This document shows positions 1-11,882 of a stretch of 64,000 nucleotides of DNA, in pieces. Source of the stretch: Protula sp. h YS-2021. Taxonomy: Eukaryota > Annelida > Polychaeta > Sabellida > Serpulidae. Made by a program: the position numbers and the translations under genes. The notes below the pieces were generated by a model, which saw only the letters and a program-made list of their open reading frames with translations, searched no databases and was not told the origin of the DNA. The number at the start of each line of letters is the position of its first letter. Position 1 is the first letter of the stretch. The stretch is from the NCBI GenBank assembly GCA_949752745.1, contig OX457025.1, positions 99,435,587-99,499,586 of the forward strand. The letters run 5' to 3'.

Positions 1-120
1 ATCTCCGCTTTTTCCGCTGTTTCCGATTTTTTGGGCTTCAAATTTATGGTCTCCGAGATCAATGCCTTCGGCCCTTCAAAAAAATCTCCGCTTTTTTCGC
101 CTCCGGCTGTTCTCATGTCT

Positions 121-398
121 GGGCTAGGGCTAGGACGACCATATTTAGCAGAGACATAGTATAGCATGTCTAGTTGGTCCAGCTCATTTTTTAAAGAAAT
201 TATTAATACTTTATATAAAAAAATGGAAGTTGAAATTTAAAATTTGAAAACCTTGTCGTGAGAACTCCCCTGAGACTGCTAGGGCTAGGACGGCTAAATT
301 TGGCAGAGCCATAATGTAGGATGTGTAGTTGGCCCAGCTCAATTTTTTAGAAATTCATTAACATTTAATATGTAAAAATGGACATCGAAATTTTGCCA
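121..398. repeat. Diverged tandem duplication, about 155-bp unit
   Basis: Two units starting near 123 and 278 share a GCTAGGGCTAGGACG start, a GTTG(G/C)CCAGCTCA block and an A/T-rich tail, with many substitutions. It lies in the presumed intron or flank before the 437-562 exon. Confidence 0.6.
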
Positions 399-436
399 CT
401 GACGCCCATTTACATGCAAACGCTTTGTTTTCGCAG

Positions 437-562
437 TTAAAGGAACTGTTATGCTATCAGCGTATTGATCGCCCGACTCTCTACAAAGAGATCGATTACA
501 GTATGTGTGTGCAAGCTAAGTTGACTGCAGCGTTTGGGTTTTCACCGATTGCTAAAGAGTGA
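437..562 (+). CDS. Probable terminal exon of an unrecognised protein-coding gene
   Basis: A pyrimidine-rich tract ending in TTTTCGCAG (428-436) is followed by 41 open codons and a TGA stop at 560-562. The translation starts LKELLCYQRIDRP and ends GFSPIAKE. Its composition is that of an ordinary globular protein, unlike the repeat-derived frames nearby. No ATG occurs near the 5' edge, so this would be the last coding exon of a gene that begins left of the window. I do not recognise the family. The exon phase is unknown, because the reading frame was chosen only by its openness and composition. It could also be a chance open frame after a chance AG. Confidence 0.4.
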   Translation, partial: LKELLCYQRIDRPTLYKEIDYSMCVQAKLTAAFGFSPIAKE

Positions 563-1555
563 CGAAATTGAGCCCACTGATAGAGGGTGATGAGAATTCG
601 TGAAATCCGCGTTTTTGGAAGGCCAGCCCAAGCTGGCCTTCCTATAGTGCTACATTCCGCTTGGGGGATTTTTTTTTTGAGACGGTTCCAATTTCAGTCA
701 TAAATTTACTTTCATTCATAATATATTTACGTTCATTGATGAGTCAACTAATAGTAACTACAGTGGGCCAATGAAATTTGAAGATTTTTGTGATGTCATG
801 CATCTGCTTTGAATATTGATCACCTCCCATTGAGGAACGTATTAGGGTTTGTCTCAAACATTGAATGAGTAGGACATTTATTGCATTTCGTCTGAAAGAA
901 GCTGAAAAACAGCGACTTAGGAATACTGGACCATGAAACAAGTCGCAACTTGTCGTCTAGATTTGCCATAGTCACAGCGATTTGTTAACCTGTGGATTGT
1001 GGCTTACTATTTTGTTATTGAGTTTTGGCCGATATTCTTTGAACTTCGATAGCTTATTGATTTTGTTTCAAAGAGTCACTGTTTTCATGAAATATTAAAA
1101 CATTTTTTTTGAATAGATTAAAAAAATACAGAGGCATTTTTATGGGTTTCGTGGCAATGCTTTCTTTAGATTGAGCATTGAAGTGTGACTGCATCTGTTA
1201 TTGACTTGTGTGCCAGTGCTGCCCTGCAGTGTTAGCTCGTGGTAATCGTTGCCAGCGGTTATACTGCATTTGGGTCATCAGTGACTCATTTGCTGCGCAC
1301 TTCTTTTTCGCTGTTTTTGAAAGTAGACTGTTCATGTTTTGGCAACACGGCAAATGTGAACGGTTGAGTACGGAAGCACAGAGAGCATTTTACTCAAGTT
1401 TTGTTAGGAATTAAGTTGTAAAATGAATAGAATATTTGTTTCTTTATCCAACTTAAATCTCTTATACAACTCCCTTCAAATACATGTGTATATTGTGGCA
1501 GAACATGGCCTTCCACCGATGCTTTTAGCCTAGTTTTACCATGAAGTTAGAAAAC
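563..1555. other. Non-coding stretch
   Basis: Apart from the hairpin at 617-642 I see only A/T-rich unique-looking sequence. No exon with good splice sites and no repeat array is visible. Confidence 0.5.
617..642. other. Perfect hairpin, 11-bp stem, CCAA loop
   Basis: GGAAGGCCAGC at 617-627 pairs perfectly with 632-642 across a 4-nt loop. It lies 55 bp after the stop of the possible terminal exon, so it could be a 3' UTR stem-loop. It does not match the histone mRNA stem-loop. Confidence 0.6.
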
Positions 1556-1559
1556 GATT

Positions 1560-2215
1560 GACCATCATCTCGAAAACGGTTAGCGGTTAGCGATTTTGAG
1601 CTTATTTTCGACCCTTTGGGCCTAAAAGACTACATGTAATAGGTACCTCGGTGACCTTGACCTCCTCGGTCATGGTCAAAGTCAAACCGGAAGATGGCCA
1701 TTATCTCGAAAACGGTCAGAGATTTTGAGCTTATTTTCGACCCTTTGGGCCTAAAAGACTACATGTAATAGGTACCTCGGTGACCTTGACCTCCTCGGTC
1801 ATGGTCAAAGTCAAACCGGAAGATGGCCATTATCTCGAAAACGGTCAGAGATTTTGAGCTTATGTTCGACCCTTTATGCCTAAAAGACTATGTAAGAAGT
1901 ACCTCGGTAACCTTGACCTTCTAGGTCATGGTGACGGTGAAAAACCGGAAGTTAACCAGTATCTTGAAAAAAGGGTATAGATAGATCTGTTTTGAGGTTA
2001 TTTCGACCCTTTTAGCCTAAAAGGCGTTATGTTAGAGGTACCTCGGTGATCTTGACCATTTCGGTCATGGTCACTGTCGAAAACCGGAAGTTCCAAAAAC
2101 GGTTATAGGTAGTGCGATTTTAAGCTTATTTTCGACCGTTTGGGCCTAAAAGAGAAGATAAGGGAAGAGGTATCTTGGTAACCTTCACCTCCTCGTTCAT
2201 GGTCAATTCTTAATT
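1560..2215. repeat. Tandem repeat, about 129-bp unit, about five copies
   Basis: Units share the core ACCTCGGTGACCTTGACC, a TCATGGTCAAAGTC block and TCGACCCTTTGGGCCTAAAA. The first two full units are nearly identical and 129 bp apart (cores near 1661 and 1790). Later units are increasingly diverged. The TGACCT/AGGTCA-like pieces resemble nuclear-receptor half-sites, but in a satellite this is probably incidental. Confidence 0.8.
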
Positions 2216-3411
2216 TTAAGAGTTCAGATTCGTATTTTTGTGGACCCCCAGTGTAATTTTCGCTACTCGGTAGCGAAAACGGTCTAGTTGTAACTTCAAC
2301 TTGACAGCTTTAATGCAGACCATCCCAGAGTAGTGTTATCTGCCCTTATGAAAGTCTGTCTGAAGAACAAAAAACGGCTGGGGTTGGGTGGAGAAGGTGG
2401 GAGGGGAGGGGAGTGGGTGGTGCTATTCTCAACACTATGTCTAAAGTGTGGTTTGTTACTAACCGCAAAGAGAGAGAGACTATCTGACGAAATTGAAATA
2501 CATTTTGTGGAAGTGCAATTCACACGTCACAACAAGTGAGAATTGGCAGTATATATGCGCCACGATCACACAGCGGCGCCCTGAGATAGCTGCTGCCTGT
2601 CTGGCCTCACTCGGCACCGTTATTGATTTCTTCCTGTGTCGACTCGGCGGGGAAAAGTATCTTTTTTTAAACACCGAGGACCGTGCTGAGTCGCAAGCGA
2701 GAGAGAGAGAGAGAGAGAGCGAGAGCAGCTCCCCCACTGGAAATCACCAATGTCAATTTCTTGCCGTTTTGAGGAGCAACAAGTGCCTTATGTCACCTGT
2801 TACTTATTAACACTTGGCATCGAGACACGGGCGGTTTTGTTGACGACTGGCGCGTCGCACTGCTGGCTTCAGTGGTATAGAAGGGGCTGGATATAGAGAG
2901 ACCTCATGCTGGATAATACTGGAGTGTGACAAAAGAATAAAAGGATCTGGATGAAAGAGACGTGCGTGACGTAATAGTGAAAAATGACAGGGAGATCTAA
3001 TTATGGACAGTAAGTACATCTGTTTGTGTAATAATTATAGTAAGTGAAAAATACTGTGGAAAAATGTGCATAAAATGGTAAGCTTTAGAGCATGATTGAA
3101 GTGCTTGTAGTCGTAAATACTCATCTTGTTTCCCTCGTAATTTGCGTTCCAAGTCATCGGGGAGTAATGAGAGCTTGACATCGCTGTAATTGAGTTAAGA
3201 CCCCGCCGTGACGTGTGAGTAGCCTTTTCTGTGTCTGCCGCCTCACCTCACAAACATCATTGGGGGTTCCTTATGAGCAGTTCTTGCTTGACAAGGCTGT
3301 GTTTGCTATCCGTGACGCAGTCTTCACGGCTTGTGTCACAGGAGCCCGTAGTAACGGTCGCCAGCCGGGATCGCCCATCCGTGCGGTTGTTGATAAGAGT
3401 GTGTCAATGAT
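2216..3411. other. Non-coding stretch with a GA microsatellite
   Basis: A GA run lies at about 2699-2720. Several short open frames run through the region on both strands, but none has recognisable protein composition or paired splice sites. Confidence 0.45.
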
Positions 3412-4036
3412 TGGCTCTGTCGGTGCTTGGCTCTGTCGTTGCTTGGCTCTGCCAGTGCTTGGCTGTGTCAGTATTTGGCTGTGTCAATGCTTGGCTGCGT
3501 CGGTGCTTGGCTGTGTCAGTGCTTGGCTGTGTCAGTGCTTGGCAGTGTCAGTGCTTGGCTGTGTCAGTGCTTGGCTGTGTCAGTGTTTGGCTGTGTCAGT
3601 GCTTGGCTGTGTCACTGCTTGGCTGTGTCAGTGTTTGCCTGTGTCGATGCTTGGCTGTGTCAGTGCTTCTCTCTGTTTTTGCTTGGCTGTGTCAGTGCCT
3701 GGCTGTGTCGGTGCTTGGCTGTGTCAGTGCTTGGCTGTGTCAGTGTTTGGCTGTGTCAGTGCTTGGCTGTGTCAGTGCTTGGCTGTGTCAGTGTTTGGCT
3801 GTGTCAGTGCTTGGCTGTGTCACTGCTTGGCTGTGTCAGTGTTTGCCTGTGTCGATGCTTGGCTGTGTCAGTGCTTGGCGGTGTCAGTGTTTGGCTGTGT
3901 CAGTGCTTGGCTGTGTCACTGCTTGGCTGTGTCACTGCTTGGCTGTGTCAGTGTTTGCCTGTGTCGATGCTTGGCTGTGTCGGTGCTTGGCGGTGTCAGT
4001 GCTTGGCGGTGTCAGTGCTTGGCTGTGTCAGTGCTG
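3412..4036. repeat. 16-bp minisatellite (GTCAGTGCTTGGCTGT), about 39 copies
   Basis: The unit repeats with variants CGGT, CACT, TTTG and CGAT at fixed sites. A longer block ending in GTGTCGATGCTTGG recurs near 3640, 3850 and 3965, which points to higher-order duplication. Because 16 is not a multiple of 3 and the unit lacks stops, all three forward frames are open through the array. These frames are therefore a by-product of the repeat, not genes. Confidence 0.95.
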
Positions 4037-4369
4037 TAGATTACCAGACTTGCCCGCGAACTTCCTGGACAAACGGCTGGAAATTGGGGAAATTGGCTGG
4101 GAAATTGGCTGTCTTAACCACATGGAAAGGGGAGAGATGGCTGTTATAGTACCGTCATTGGGATTAAACAGCTGAAAGAGGAGATCTTTCTGTTATGTAT
4201 AAACACAGCGGATGAATATTTTAAAAAGGTAGTTCCTATCTTTTATGAGTACTTTTTTCGCGGAACCCCCCAGTTGGTCTTCGGAGTAAAAACGTGTTAC
4301 ACAAACAGACCGAACCGCCGCAGAGGTTGGCTGTTGGGCAACAACGCAGTACCGATACCATAGAAGATT

Positions 4370-5850
4370 GAGGGATGGCTGTCAGTCACGTAGAAGGGCA
4401 CAGGATGACTCACAGTCACGTAGAAGAGTGAGGGATGACTCACAGTCACGTAGAAGGGTACAGGATGGCTGTCGCAGTCACGTAGAAGAGTGGGGGATGG
4501 CTCACAGTCACGTCGAGGGGCACAGGATGGCTGTCACAGTCACGTAGAAAAGTGAGGGATGACTGTCAGGTCACGGGATGGCTGTCACAGTCACGCAGAA
4601 GGGCACAGGATGGCTGTCATAGTCACGTAGAAGAGTGAAGGATGACTCACAGTCACGTAGAAGGGTACAGGATGGCTGTCGCAGTCACGTAGAAGAGTGG
4701 GGGATGACTCACAGTCACGTAGAAGGGTACAGGATGGCTGTCGCAGTCACGTAGAAGAGTGGGGGATGACTCACAGTCACGTAGAAGGGTACAGGATGGC
4801 TGTCGCAGTCACGTAGAAGAGTGGGGGATGACTCACAGTCACGTAGAAGAGTGAGGGATGACTCACAGTCACGTAGAAGGGTACAGGATGGCTGTCGCAG
4901 TCACGTAGAAGAGTGGGGGATGACTCACAGTCACGTAGAGGGGCACAGGATGGCTGTCACAGTCACGTAGAAGAGTGAGGGATGACTCACAGTCACGTAG
5001 AGGGGCACAGGATGGCTGTCACAGTCACGTAGAAGAGTGAGGGATGACTCACAGTCACGTAGAAGGGTACAGGATGGCCGTCACAGTCACGTAGAAGAGT
5101 GAGCGATGGCTGTCACAGTCACGTAGAAGAGTGAGGGATGGCTGTCACAGTCACGTAGAAGAGTGAGGGATGGCTGTCACAGTCACGTAGAAGAGTGAGC
5201 GATGGCTGTCACAGTCACGTAGAAGAGTGAGGGATGGCTGTCACAGTCACGTAGAAGAGTGAGGGATGGCTGTCAAAGTCACGTAGAAGAGTGAGGGATG
5301 GCTGTCACAGTCACGTAGAAGAGTGAGGGATGGCTGTCACAGTCACGTAGAAGAGTGAGGGATGGCTGTCACAGTCACGTAGAAGAGTGAGGGATGGCTG
5401 TCACAGTCACGTAGAAGAGTGAGGGATGGCTGTCACAGTCACGTAGAAGAGTGAGGGATGGCTGTCACAGTCACGTAGAAGAGTGAGGGATGGCTGTCAC
5501 AGTCACGTAGAAGAGTGAGGGATGGCTGTCAAAGTCACGTAGAAGAGTGAGGGATGGCTGTCACAGTCACGTAGAAGAGTGAGGGATGGCTGTCACAGTC
5601 ACGTAGAAGAGTGAGGGATGGCTGTCACAGTCACGTAGAAGAGTGAGGGATGGCTGTCACAGTCACGTAGAAGAGTGAGGGATGGCTGTCACAGTCACGT
5701 AGAAGAGTGAGGGATGGCTGTCACAGTCACGTAGAAGAGTGAGGGATGGCTGTCACAGTCACGTAGAAGAGTGAGGGATGGCTGTCACAGTCACGTAGAA
5801 GAGTGAGGGATGGCTGTCACAGTCACGTAGAAGGGCGAAGAATATCTGTC
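4370..5850. repeat. 32-bp minisatellite (CAGTCACGTAGAAGAGTGAG...), about 46 copies
   Basis: The array has two zones. From about 4370 to 5100 two unit types alternate (ACTCACAGTCACGTAGAAGG and GGCTGTCGCAGTC), giving a two-unit higher-order period. From about 5100 to 5830 the units are almost identical 32-mers, the mark of recent local expansion. Confidence 0.95.
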
Positions 5851-7094
5851 ACAACCACAACCACATAAAAGGGAGAGATATGGCTGTCACGATCGTGCAC
5901 AGGCTAGGATTTTTTTTGAGTGGGTGGAAGGTGGGGGGGGGGATGGATTCAACGAGCCCATGGGGGAAAAATCCAGGGGCCCGAGCACAAAGATAAAGGT
6001 GCTATATATAGTGTGTGACCGTGTGCGCAGAAGGAGTGCGGATGGCTGTCACACTCACGCAGAATGGTGACGCATGGCCGTGATTACTTGCACAAGGGCG
6101 GGGGATTGGGACTCGCGGTCGTGGAGAAAGGGATTCATGGGTGTCACAGTCACGTATTTTGTCACGTATTGTCACAGTCATGTTTTTTTTCGGTGGGAGG
6201 GAGTGACTCGTAAATGCACGTAAATGGTCACCGTTAATTGATTCAAACAACGTGAATCTTTCACGGTTGACGGTTCATGAGCTGAGTGCTTCGAGCACGC
6301 CAAGTAAGATGTGCTGGAAGCGTCTCCCTGTCGCCGAATGCCTGTGAAAATTGCCTTTGATTTTGAAACTTTTTGCGCATGTTGGTGACATGGGAGAAAT
6401 GAAGCCTAAGAAGTTCGCCTGATGTCAATGATACAAAGACACAGTTTTCACATTCCGATGCAACAGTTACGACCGTAAATAGGTGCAAAAAAAGAGAGAG
6501 CAGTGCGGTTGTTTACCATTCATTGTAACCGAAGCTGCCAATTAATGAAAGTCTGATTGCCATTGTTTCTTTCGGGGGTAGAAAGTTCACTGCAATCACG
6601 TCAGAGACACCAGGGAGATTTGAAAATAGATATGCGTAATTCACGATGTGATTGAGATGCATACTGTATTTAAACCTCTTCATTTCCAACGGTGTGGAAT
6701 ATTTTTAGGGTCATTTCTCATAATTAAGATGACGGAAACTAGGTCTAAACCGGGGGTGGAAAATTTACCACGAGAGGTTTTGTTTCAGGAGGAATGTTTC
6801 CTTTAATTTTTTTTTTTCTTTTTTGTTTCTTTTGTTTTTTTTTCCTTTTCTTTTTTTTTTTTTTTTTTTTATTGTTTGCAGTAAAATCACTGAGCTAGCC
6901 ACTTTCAAACGTAGATTAGAATCTCTGTAATATTGAGCAGAAAATGGAAAAATTTGTTTTCTTTTTTGCGACAGTTTTTATTATTGTTGCAGTTTTATTT
7001 ATTTTTAGTAGCATTTTAGTCGTGGGAGCGTCAATTTGTGGATGAAGCGCGCGTTGGGTTTTCATCGCCTTAGTGAATCGTAAGTTCTTAACTC
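5851..7094. other. Non-coding stretch
   Basis: It contains a G-run at about 5929-5941, scattered GTCACGTA pieces that look like array outliers (6130-6180), and a T-rich tract at about 6805-6870. No exon is recognised. Confidence 0.5.
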
Positions 7095-7675
7095 GACTGG
7101 GTTACCGAGCTATCAGGTTACTGGGTTACCGAGCTATCGGGTTACTGGGTTACCGAGCTATCGGGTTACTGGGTTACCGAGCTATCGGATGACTGGGTTA
7201 CCGAGCTATCGGGTGACTGGGTTACCGAGCTATCGGGTGACTGGGTTACCGAGCTATCGGGTGACTGGGTTACCGAGCTATCGGGTTACTGGGTTACCGA
7301 GGTATCGGGTGACTGGGTTACCGAGCTATCGGGTTACTGGGTTACCGAGCTATCGGGTTACTGAGTTACCGAGCTATCGGGTTACTGGGTTACCGAGCCG
7401 TCGCTTGACTGGGTTACCGGGGTGTCGGCTGACTGGGTTACCGAGCTATCGGGTTACTGGGTTACCGAGCCGACGCGTGACTGGGTTACCGAGGTGTCGG
7501 GTGACTGGATTACCGAGTTATCGGGTTACTGGGTTACCGAGCTATCGGGTTACTGGGTTACCGAGCTATCGTGTGACTGGGTTACCGAGCTATCGGGTTA
7601 CTGGGTTACCGAGCTATCCGGTGACTGGGTTACCGAGCTATCGGGTTACTGGGTTACCGAGCTATCGGGTGACTG
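7095..7675. repeat. 24-bp minisatellite (GAGCTATCGGGTTACTGGGTTACC), about 24 copies
   Basis: The period is exactly 24 bp, so two forward frames stay open and encode 8-residue repeats such as TGLPSYRV. No start context, splice sites or flanking coding sequence support a real protein. Two units near 7400-7490 carry CCGTCGC or CCGACGC variants. Confidence 0.95.
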
Positions 7676-7905
7676 GTGGCTTTTCAGAAGACAAATAACA
7701 ACTTGAAATAGATGATGTAAAAGTTAACAAACCAACCAGTGGTTAATTGTCGGCTTAAAAAAGCCTTAGGCCAGATTAAGTCTTTTTTCCACAGAAAATA
7801 TAAAAGATTGCTGGCAGCCGAGTTGAATTGTTGAAAGATTGGTTGTTAAGCAAAACTATGCTACTGTGGGATTCAAGAAAACAATAAAATAAAGGGATTA
7901 AATGG

Positions 7906-8025
7906 CGTTCGAACGATCGGCCCGAGGCGTCCGTAGTTCGGTTCACATGACGTCACCGACAGCGAGTTCGAACGATCGGCCCGAGGCGTCCGTGGTTCGG
8001 TTCACATGACGTCACCGGCACCGAG
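7906..8025. repeat. 59-bp tandem duplication carrying a CRE octamer in each copy
   Basis: Two copies start at 7906 and 7965 with GTTCGAACGATCGGCCCGAG and each ends in CATGACGTCACCG. Each copy thus holds one TGACGTCA palindrome. The copies differ at only a few bases. Confidence 0.8.
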
Positions 8026-8247
8026 TCGCTCATTATAGGACAGGTGTGGTCTGATTTGTGTCGAGGGAGCATGCGCGTGTTGTGTGAATCCAGGGTTGAT
8101 TAGGAACAGCAGACGCCGTGATTGACCGTTGTCATGGGCAACCGCACCAGGACATTGAGTGCACGTACTTACGAACTCATTAAATTGTAATAATTATTCA
8201 CTGGATACGAACAGGTGTCGGTAAAGGTTAATTGCAAAATTGCATAT

Positions 8248-8721
8248 ACATATATATGTTACAGGGAATCTGTGAAATTAGGGATTTCATGAAATCTCTA
8301 GTGGATTCGTGTAATAACTTGCTCAATCAATTTCGATGTTTTTATTGAGAATTTTCATGTTTGCAATGTAGTATTTTACCGAAATTGATAGTAGATTTTG
8401 AATCAATATACTCAAAGCACTCGATTGCCAAACTATCATTCATGAGATACTTCAGTACCTAAATTTAGCGATATTTTTATCCTATGTAATTTATGTCACA
8501 TTTCACGCCAAATTCTGTTATTTTGGATGGTAATGTTATAAATTCCAATTTCTTTCGATGTGAAAAGGGATACACAGTTTTGAAGAACCACTAAACAGCC
8601 TTCCTGAATGGAACATTTTTCAAAATAGTTGTATAATCGACATGAGCTTATTCATTAAACGAATTCCCTAGGGATTTCGTGAAATCCCTAATTACATAGA
8701 TTCCCTGTAACATATATATGT
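8248..8721. mobile_element. Non-autonomous MITE-like element with 49-bp terminal inverted repeats
   Basis: The left arm 8248-8296 and the right arm 8673-8721 are reverse complements with about three mismatches in 49 bp. Key pieces are GTTACAGGGAATCT and ATTAGGGATTTCA. Each arm also contains an inner palindrome, GGGATTTC(A/G)TGAAATC. The outer ATATATAT hides any target duplication. The 376-bp interior has no coding capacity, so this is a foldback or MITE element of unassigned superfamily. Confidence 0.8.
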
Positions 8722-10241
8722 GTGTGTGATTGTTTTACAAACGGAAGAGTTTCGGGAAAGAAAGAAATCTGGAATCCTGGGCGGGGCGGATTTTGTGTTT
8801 GACATGTGTTGGGTATTTACAGACGTGTGTGCTTCTTCCATTAGTGTAATAAACTGATCAGTCAGATCAGCCCACTCATGTTTATTTCACAATGACACAG
8901 AATAGGAGATTTGCGTAAGAAGTTGGCCTTCGTCCCGTGAGTGATGGTTACGCGCTCAAGCAGTCAGAAAAAAACAGCAGTTAGAATTGTGGGCAGCAAA
9001 ACCTGTCTGTGCCGGGGTCGCGGATTGACGAGGCTATTGCGTATTGTCGATTGATCCGTCGTGGGCATGAGTAGTGGAAGCGTGGGCTTTGGTGTGTACG
9101 GGGACGGGGGTGGGGGGGGGCGTTGATTGGTTCCACAGTGAATAATATCTCCGCTCTTGTATTTTTGTCCACACCGCTTGAAGACTACTGTTATTGAGTC
9201 CTATTGTTATCCATATGAAAAATCCTAAAATCAAAATTGATTTTCTGATTGACATAATTACGATTTTCAGAATGTCGATATTCAAAATCTCTACTGGTTC
9301 TCTGCCCCCATCCCCCACCCCACCCCCTCCTTGCTCTCGGCAGGCAAAGGTAGATCACCGGTACCCACCCACCCCTTCTGATGCCGCATGACCACTCCTC
9401 CCCTCCCCTCCCCTCCCCTCCTCTCCCCTCTCCTCCACCAACCCCTTCTGACGCGCATCCGAAGGTTGGCACATTGATCATTGTGTAGAAGAAGTCACTA
9501 AAGAAAGGTGAACTTTCGCCTGGGTAATTTAAAAAAATCGCATAGTTGTCAATAATTAGACGTTCTCCAGTTATGTTCACTCAGTACATGATCTCCCGAA
9601 GGTTTTACTGTAAATAAAATTTTGACTGAGATGGGTGGGTGGGGACGAGGGAGGTTGCATCGCGTTAGGGTTCAGAATTTAATGCCCACACTAGTAGTGT
9701 GAATGAACCGCCGTTTGCTGTAGTCTTGGCTTTGTGGTTTTCCCGAAATGTCAGACTGTAGACGTGATGGAGTTTCAGCATTACACAGATCTCTTGTCGT
9801 GTTTCATGGGATTTTATCTACATTTGAAGGTCTTCGCACCAGTGACGCGGCAGTACTACTCCTTATGTTAAGATGACACAGTTGTTTGAATGTAAGAGGA
9901 GAAGATTATAAAATATAGCGCTTCTCCCGGCTCCTGTAGAAGCGTCACCGACGCAAACCCCCACGAGCCTCGGGAGATAACGTGTGCCACACAAAAGTGC
10001 GCGATTGCAGAGCAAGAGTAAAAACATACACAAAAGGTTTCACCATAAATTTACACCAGAAAACCAAACAGGTGGATACTAAGTCAATAAATAAATAAAT
10101 AAATAAATATAGTGTAAACTGTGTACACCAAGCATTTCTGTGTCTTGTTTCAGGACTGCGATGTTTCGGATGACAGGAGCAGTGGAATGTCTGGAATGGT
10201 AACCTAGCAACAGTGCGACGTAAAGCAGCAGGTAAGCCAAG
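8722..10241. other. Region upstream of the WS/DGAT start codon
   Basis: It holds a (CCCCT)n C-rich tract at about 9398-9436, an (AATA)n microsatellite at about 10085-10110, and a good splice acceptor, TTGTTTCAG ending near 10152. That acceptor is 89 bp before the WS/DGAT ATG and would allow a non-coding first exon farther upstream. No other exon is recognised. Confidence 0.5.
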
Positions 10242-11882
10242 ATGGAGCACGCACAGGATGGTGAGGGCAGGTGTGACGTCACCAACAGCCAACTGCCCGA
10301 CAACGACGTGCGCATTGACGTCACATCGCCGCGCCATGAAGACGAGGAGACGCCGCGGCTGTCGCGGGATGACGCGGACTCGATCGGGCGCTGCAGCCTC
10401 GCGCCTGGCAACACGCCTGCCGTGCCGAGCGCGCCACATAAACGCCTGAGGCATGCCACGGAGAGGAACGCCTGTGGCGGCTTCCTCTTGGGCCTGGCCT
10501 ATCTGGTCTGTAGCCTCGTGCTATTCGCGCCGGCGGCGGTGCTCATTCTGCTCCTGCTGCCTCTCTGCTGGCTGGTGCGCCGCTGCGCCAATTGCTGCTG
10601 CTGCTTTCGTCATCAGAAGTGCAGCACGTGCGTGTCACGTGTCGGCACCATGGACACGTTCTGGCTGCACGACTCGCAGTTCAACAAGTCTGTAATGCAG
10701 TGTTTGTTTGATTTGGAGGGTGGTTTAGACATCTGCCGAATTCGCGATCTAGTCAACGCCAGGCTCGTGTGTTCAGAGACCAAACACAGGCGAAAGGAAT
10801 ACCCGCGCTTCACACAAAAAGTAGTCCCGATGCCGTCCGGATTCGCGTGGCAAACTGACGAGGATTTTTGCATAGATAATCACGTGTTCGCCATGCCACA
10901 GTCTCTGCGCACGCGCGAAGAACTAGCCCAATATATCAGCCTGTTAGCCGGCCGCGCTCTTTCCCTGGATAAACCGCTGTGGGAGATCCACATCTTGTCG
11001 AATTTCGGCGAGACGAAGGACACAATGCTGTTGCTAAGGATTCACCCATGCCTTAGCGACGGCATGTCCTTACTCAAAGTCTTTTACAGTATATCGGACG
11101 ACAGTGCTGGCGTTTATACGAAACAAAACTTCGGCCGGTCCGCCATGATGTTCAACCTAGTCCGAGCCACTGTGATGGGGCCGTTCGTCCTACTTTCCAA
11201 GCTACTATGCAGCAGACAGTATAAGAATATATGGCACGGACGGGAGTTGTCCGGGCGGAAGGTGGTGTCATGGTCGGAGCCGTTCGAATACGCTCGAGCG
11301 CATCGGATAAAACAGGTGACGCGCGGCAAGCTCAATGATATCCTGCTGTCTGCTATAGCGGGCAGTGTGCGCACTTATATGCAGGCCAAAGGCATTTCAA
11401 ATCCCTACGACAGTCGAACTACTTTACTCATCGACCTCCGCCCGTACAAGGAAGAAATAGAGATGGGTAACAAGGTGACACTGACGGACGTCGTACTGCC
11501 GACCAATACCGAGGGCGCTATACCGAGGCTGTGGGAGGTCAAACAGCGGATGGACGAACTGAAGAACTCGACGGATCTAGTGGCGCTCTATGGTGCTCAC
11601 TTCGTCCTGTCCACGGTCTTACCGCTGCGTCTCTACCACCGCGTGTTTAACTCATTGCTCAATCAAACCAGTGCTTTCATCACGAATCTGCCGGGGCCCG
11701 ACGTGGCGCTCAAATTCGGCTCGCGCGAGATCAAAGGCATGGTGTACTGGATGCCGCCGCGGGACCGCGTCGTGCTGTCGCTCTGTGTGGCCTCCTACGG
11801 GGACCAAATCCGTCTCTCCGTGCTCGCCGACAGCGCCGTGGTCCCCGATCCGGATATCATCACCAAGGACTTCATCAAGCAG
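10242..11882 (+). CDS. WS/DGAT-family O-acyltransferase, exon 1 (catalytic region)
   Basis: This exon encodes residues 1-547. The ATG has an in-frame TAA nine bases upstream (10233-10235), which fixes the start. Residues 1-75 are polar. About 81-112 form a long hydrophobic membrane segment, followed by a cysteine cluster (CANCCCC, then CSTC) suited to palmitoylation. The acyltransferase core follows: SLDKPLWEIHIL (241-252, the family's PLW block), HPCLSDG (268-274) at the place of the HHxxxDG active-site motif, KLNDILLSAIAG (363-374), and TNLPGP (481-486) opening the C-terminal WS/DGAT domain. Known members transfer acyl groups from acyl-CoA to fatty alcohols or diacylglycerol, making wax esters or triacylglycerol at membranes. 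The second, catalytic histidine is proline here, so activity is uncertain. The splice donor CAG|GTGAGT is phase 0. Unspliced, the frame would end at 11927. Confidence 0.9.

Noticed and set aside
3215..4175. Three overlapping forward open frames of 240-274 codons
   Set aside because: They are produced by a 16-bp stop-free minisatellite read in all three frames. No codon bias or splice context.
4370..5850. Regular direct repeats resembling a CRISPR array
   Set aside because: Units are contiguous with no unique spacers, and the surrounding DNA is from an animal.
7189..7706. 169-codon frame with TGLPSYRV repeats
   Set aside because: It is explained by a 24-bp tandem repeat without stops. No supporting gene structure.
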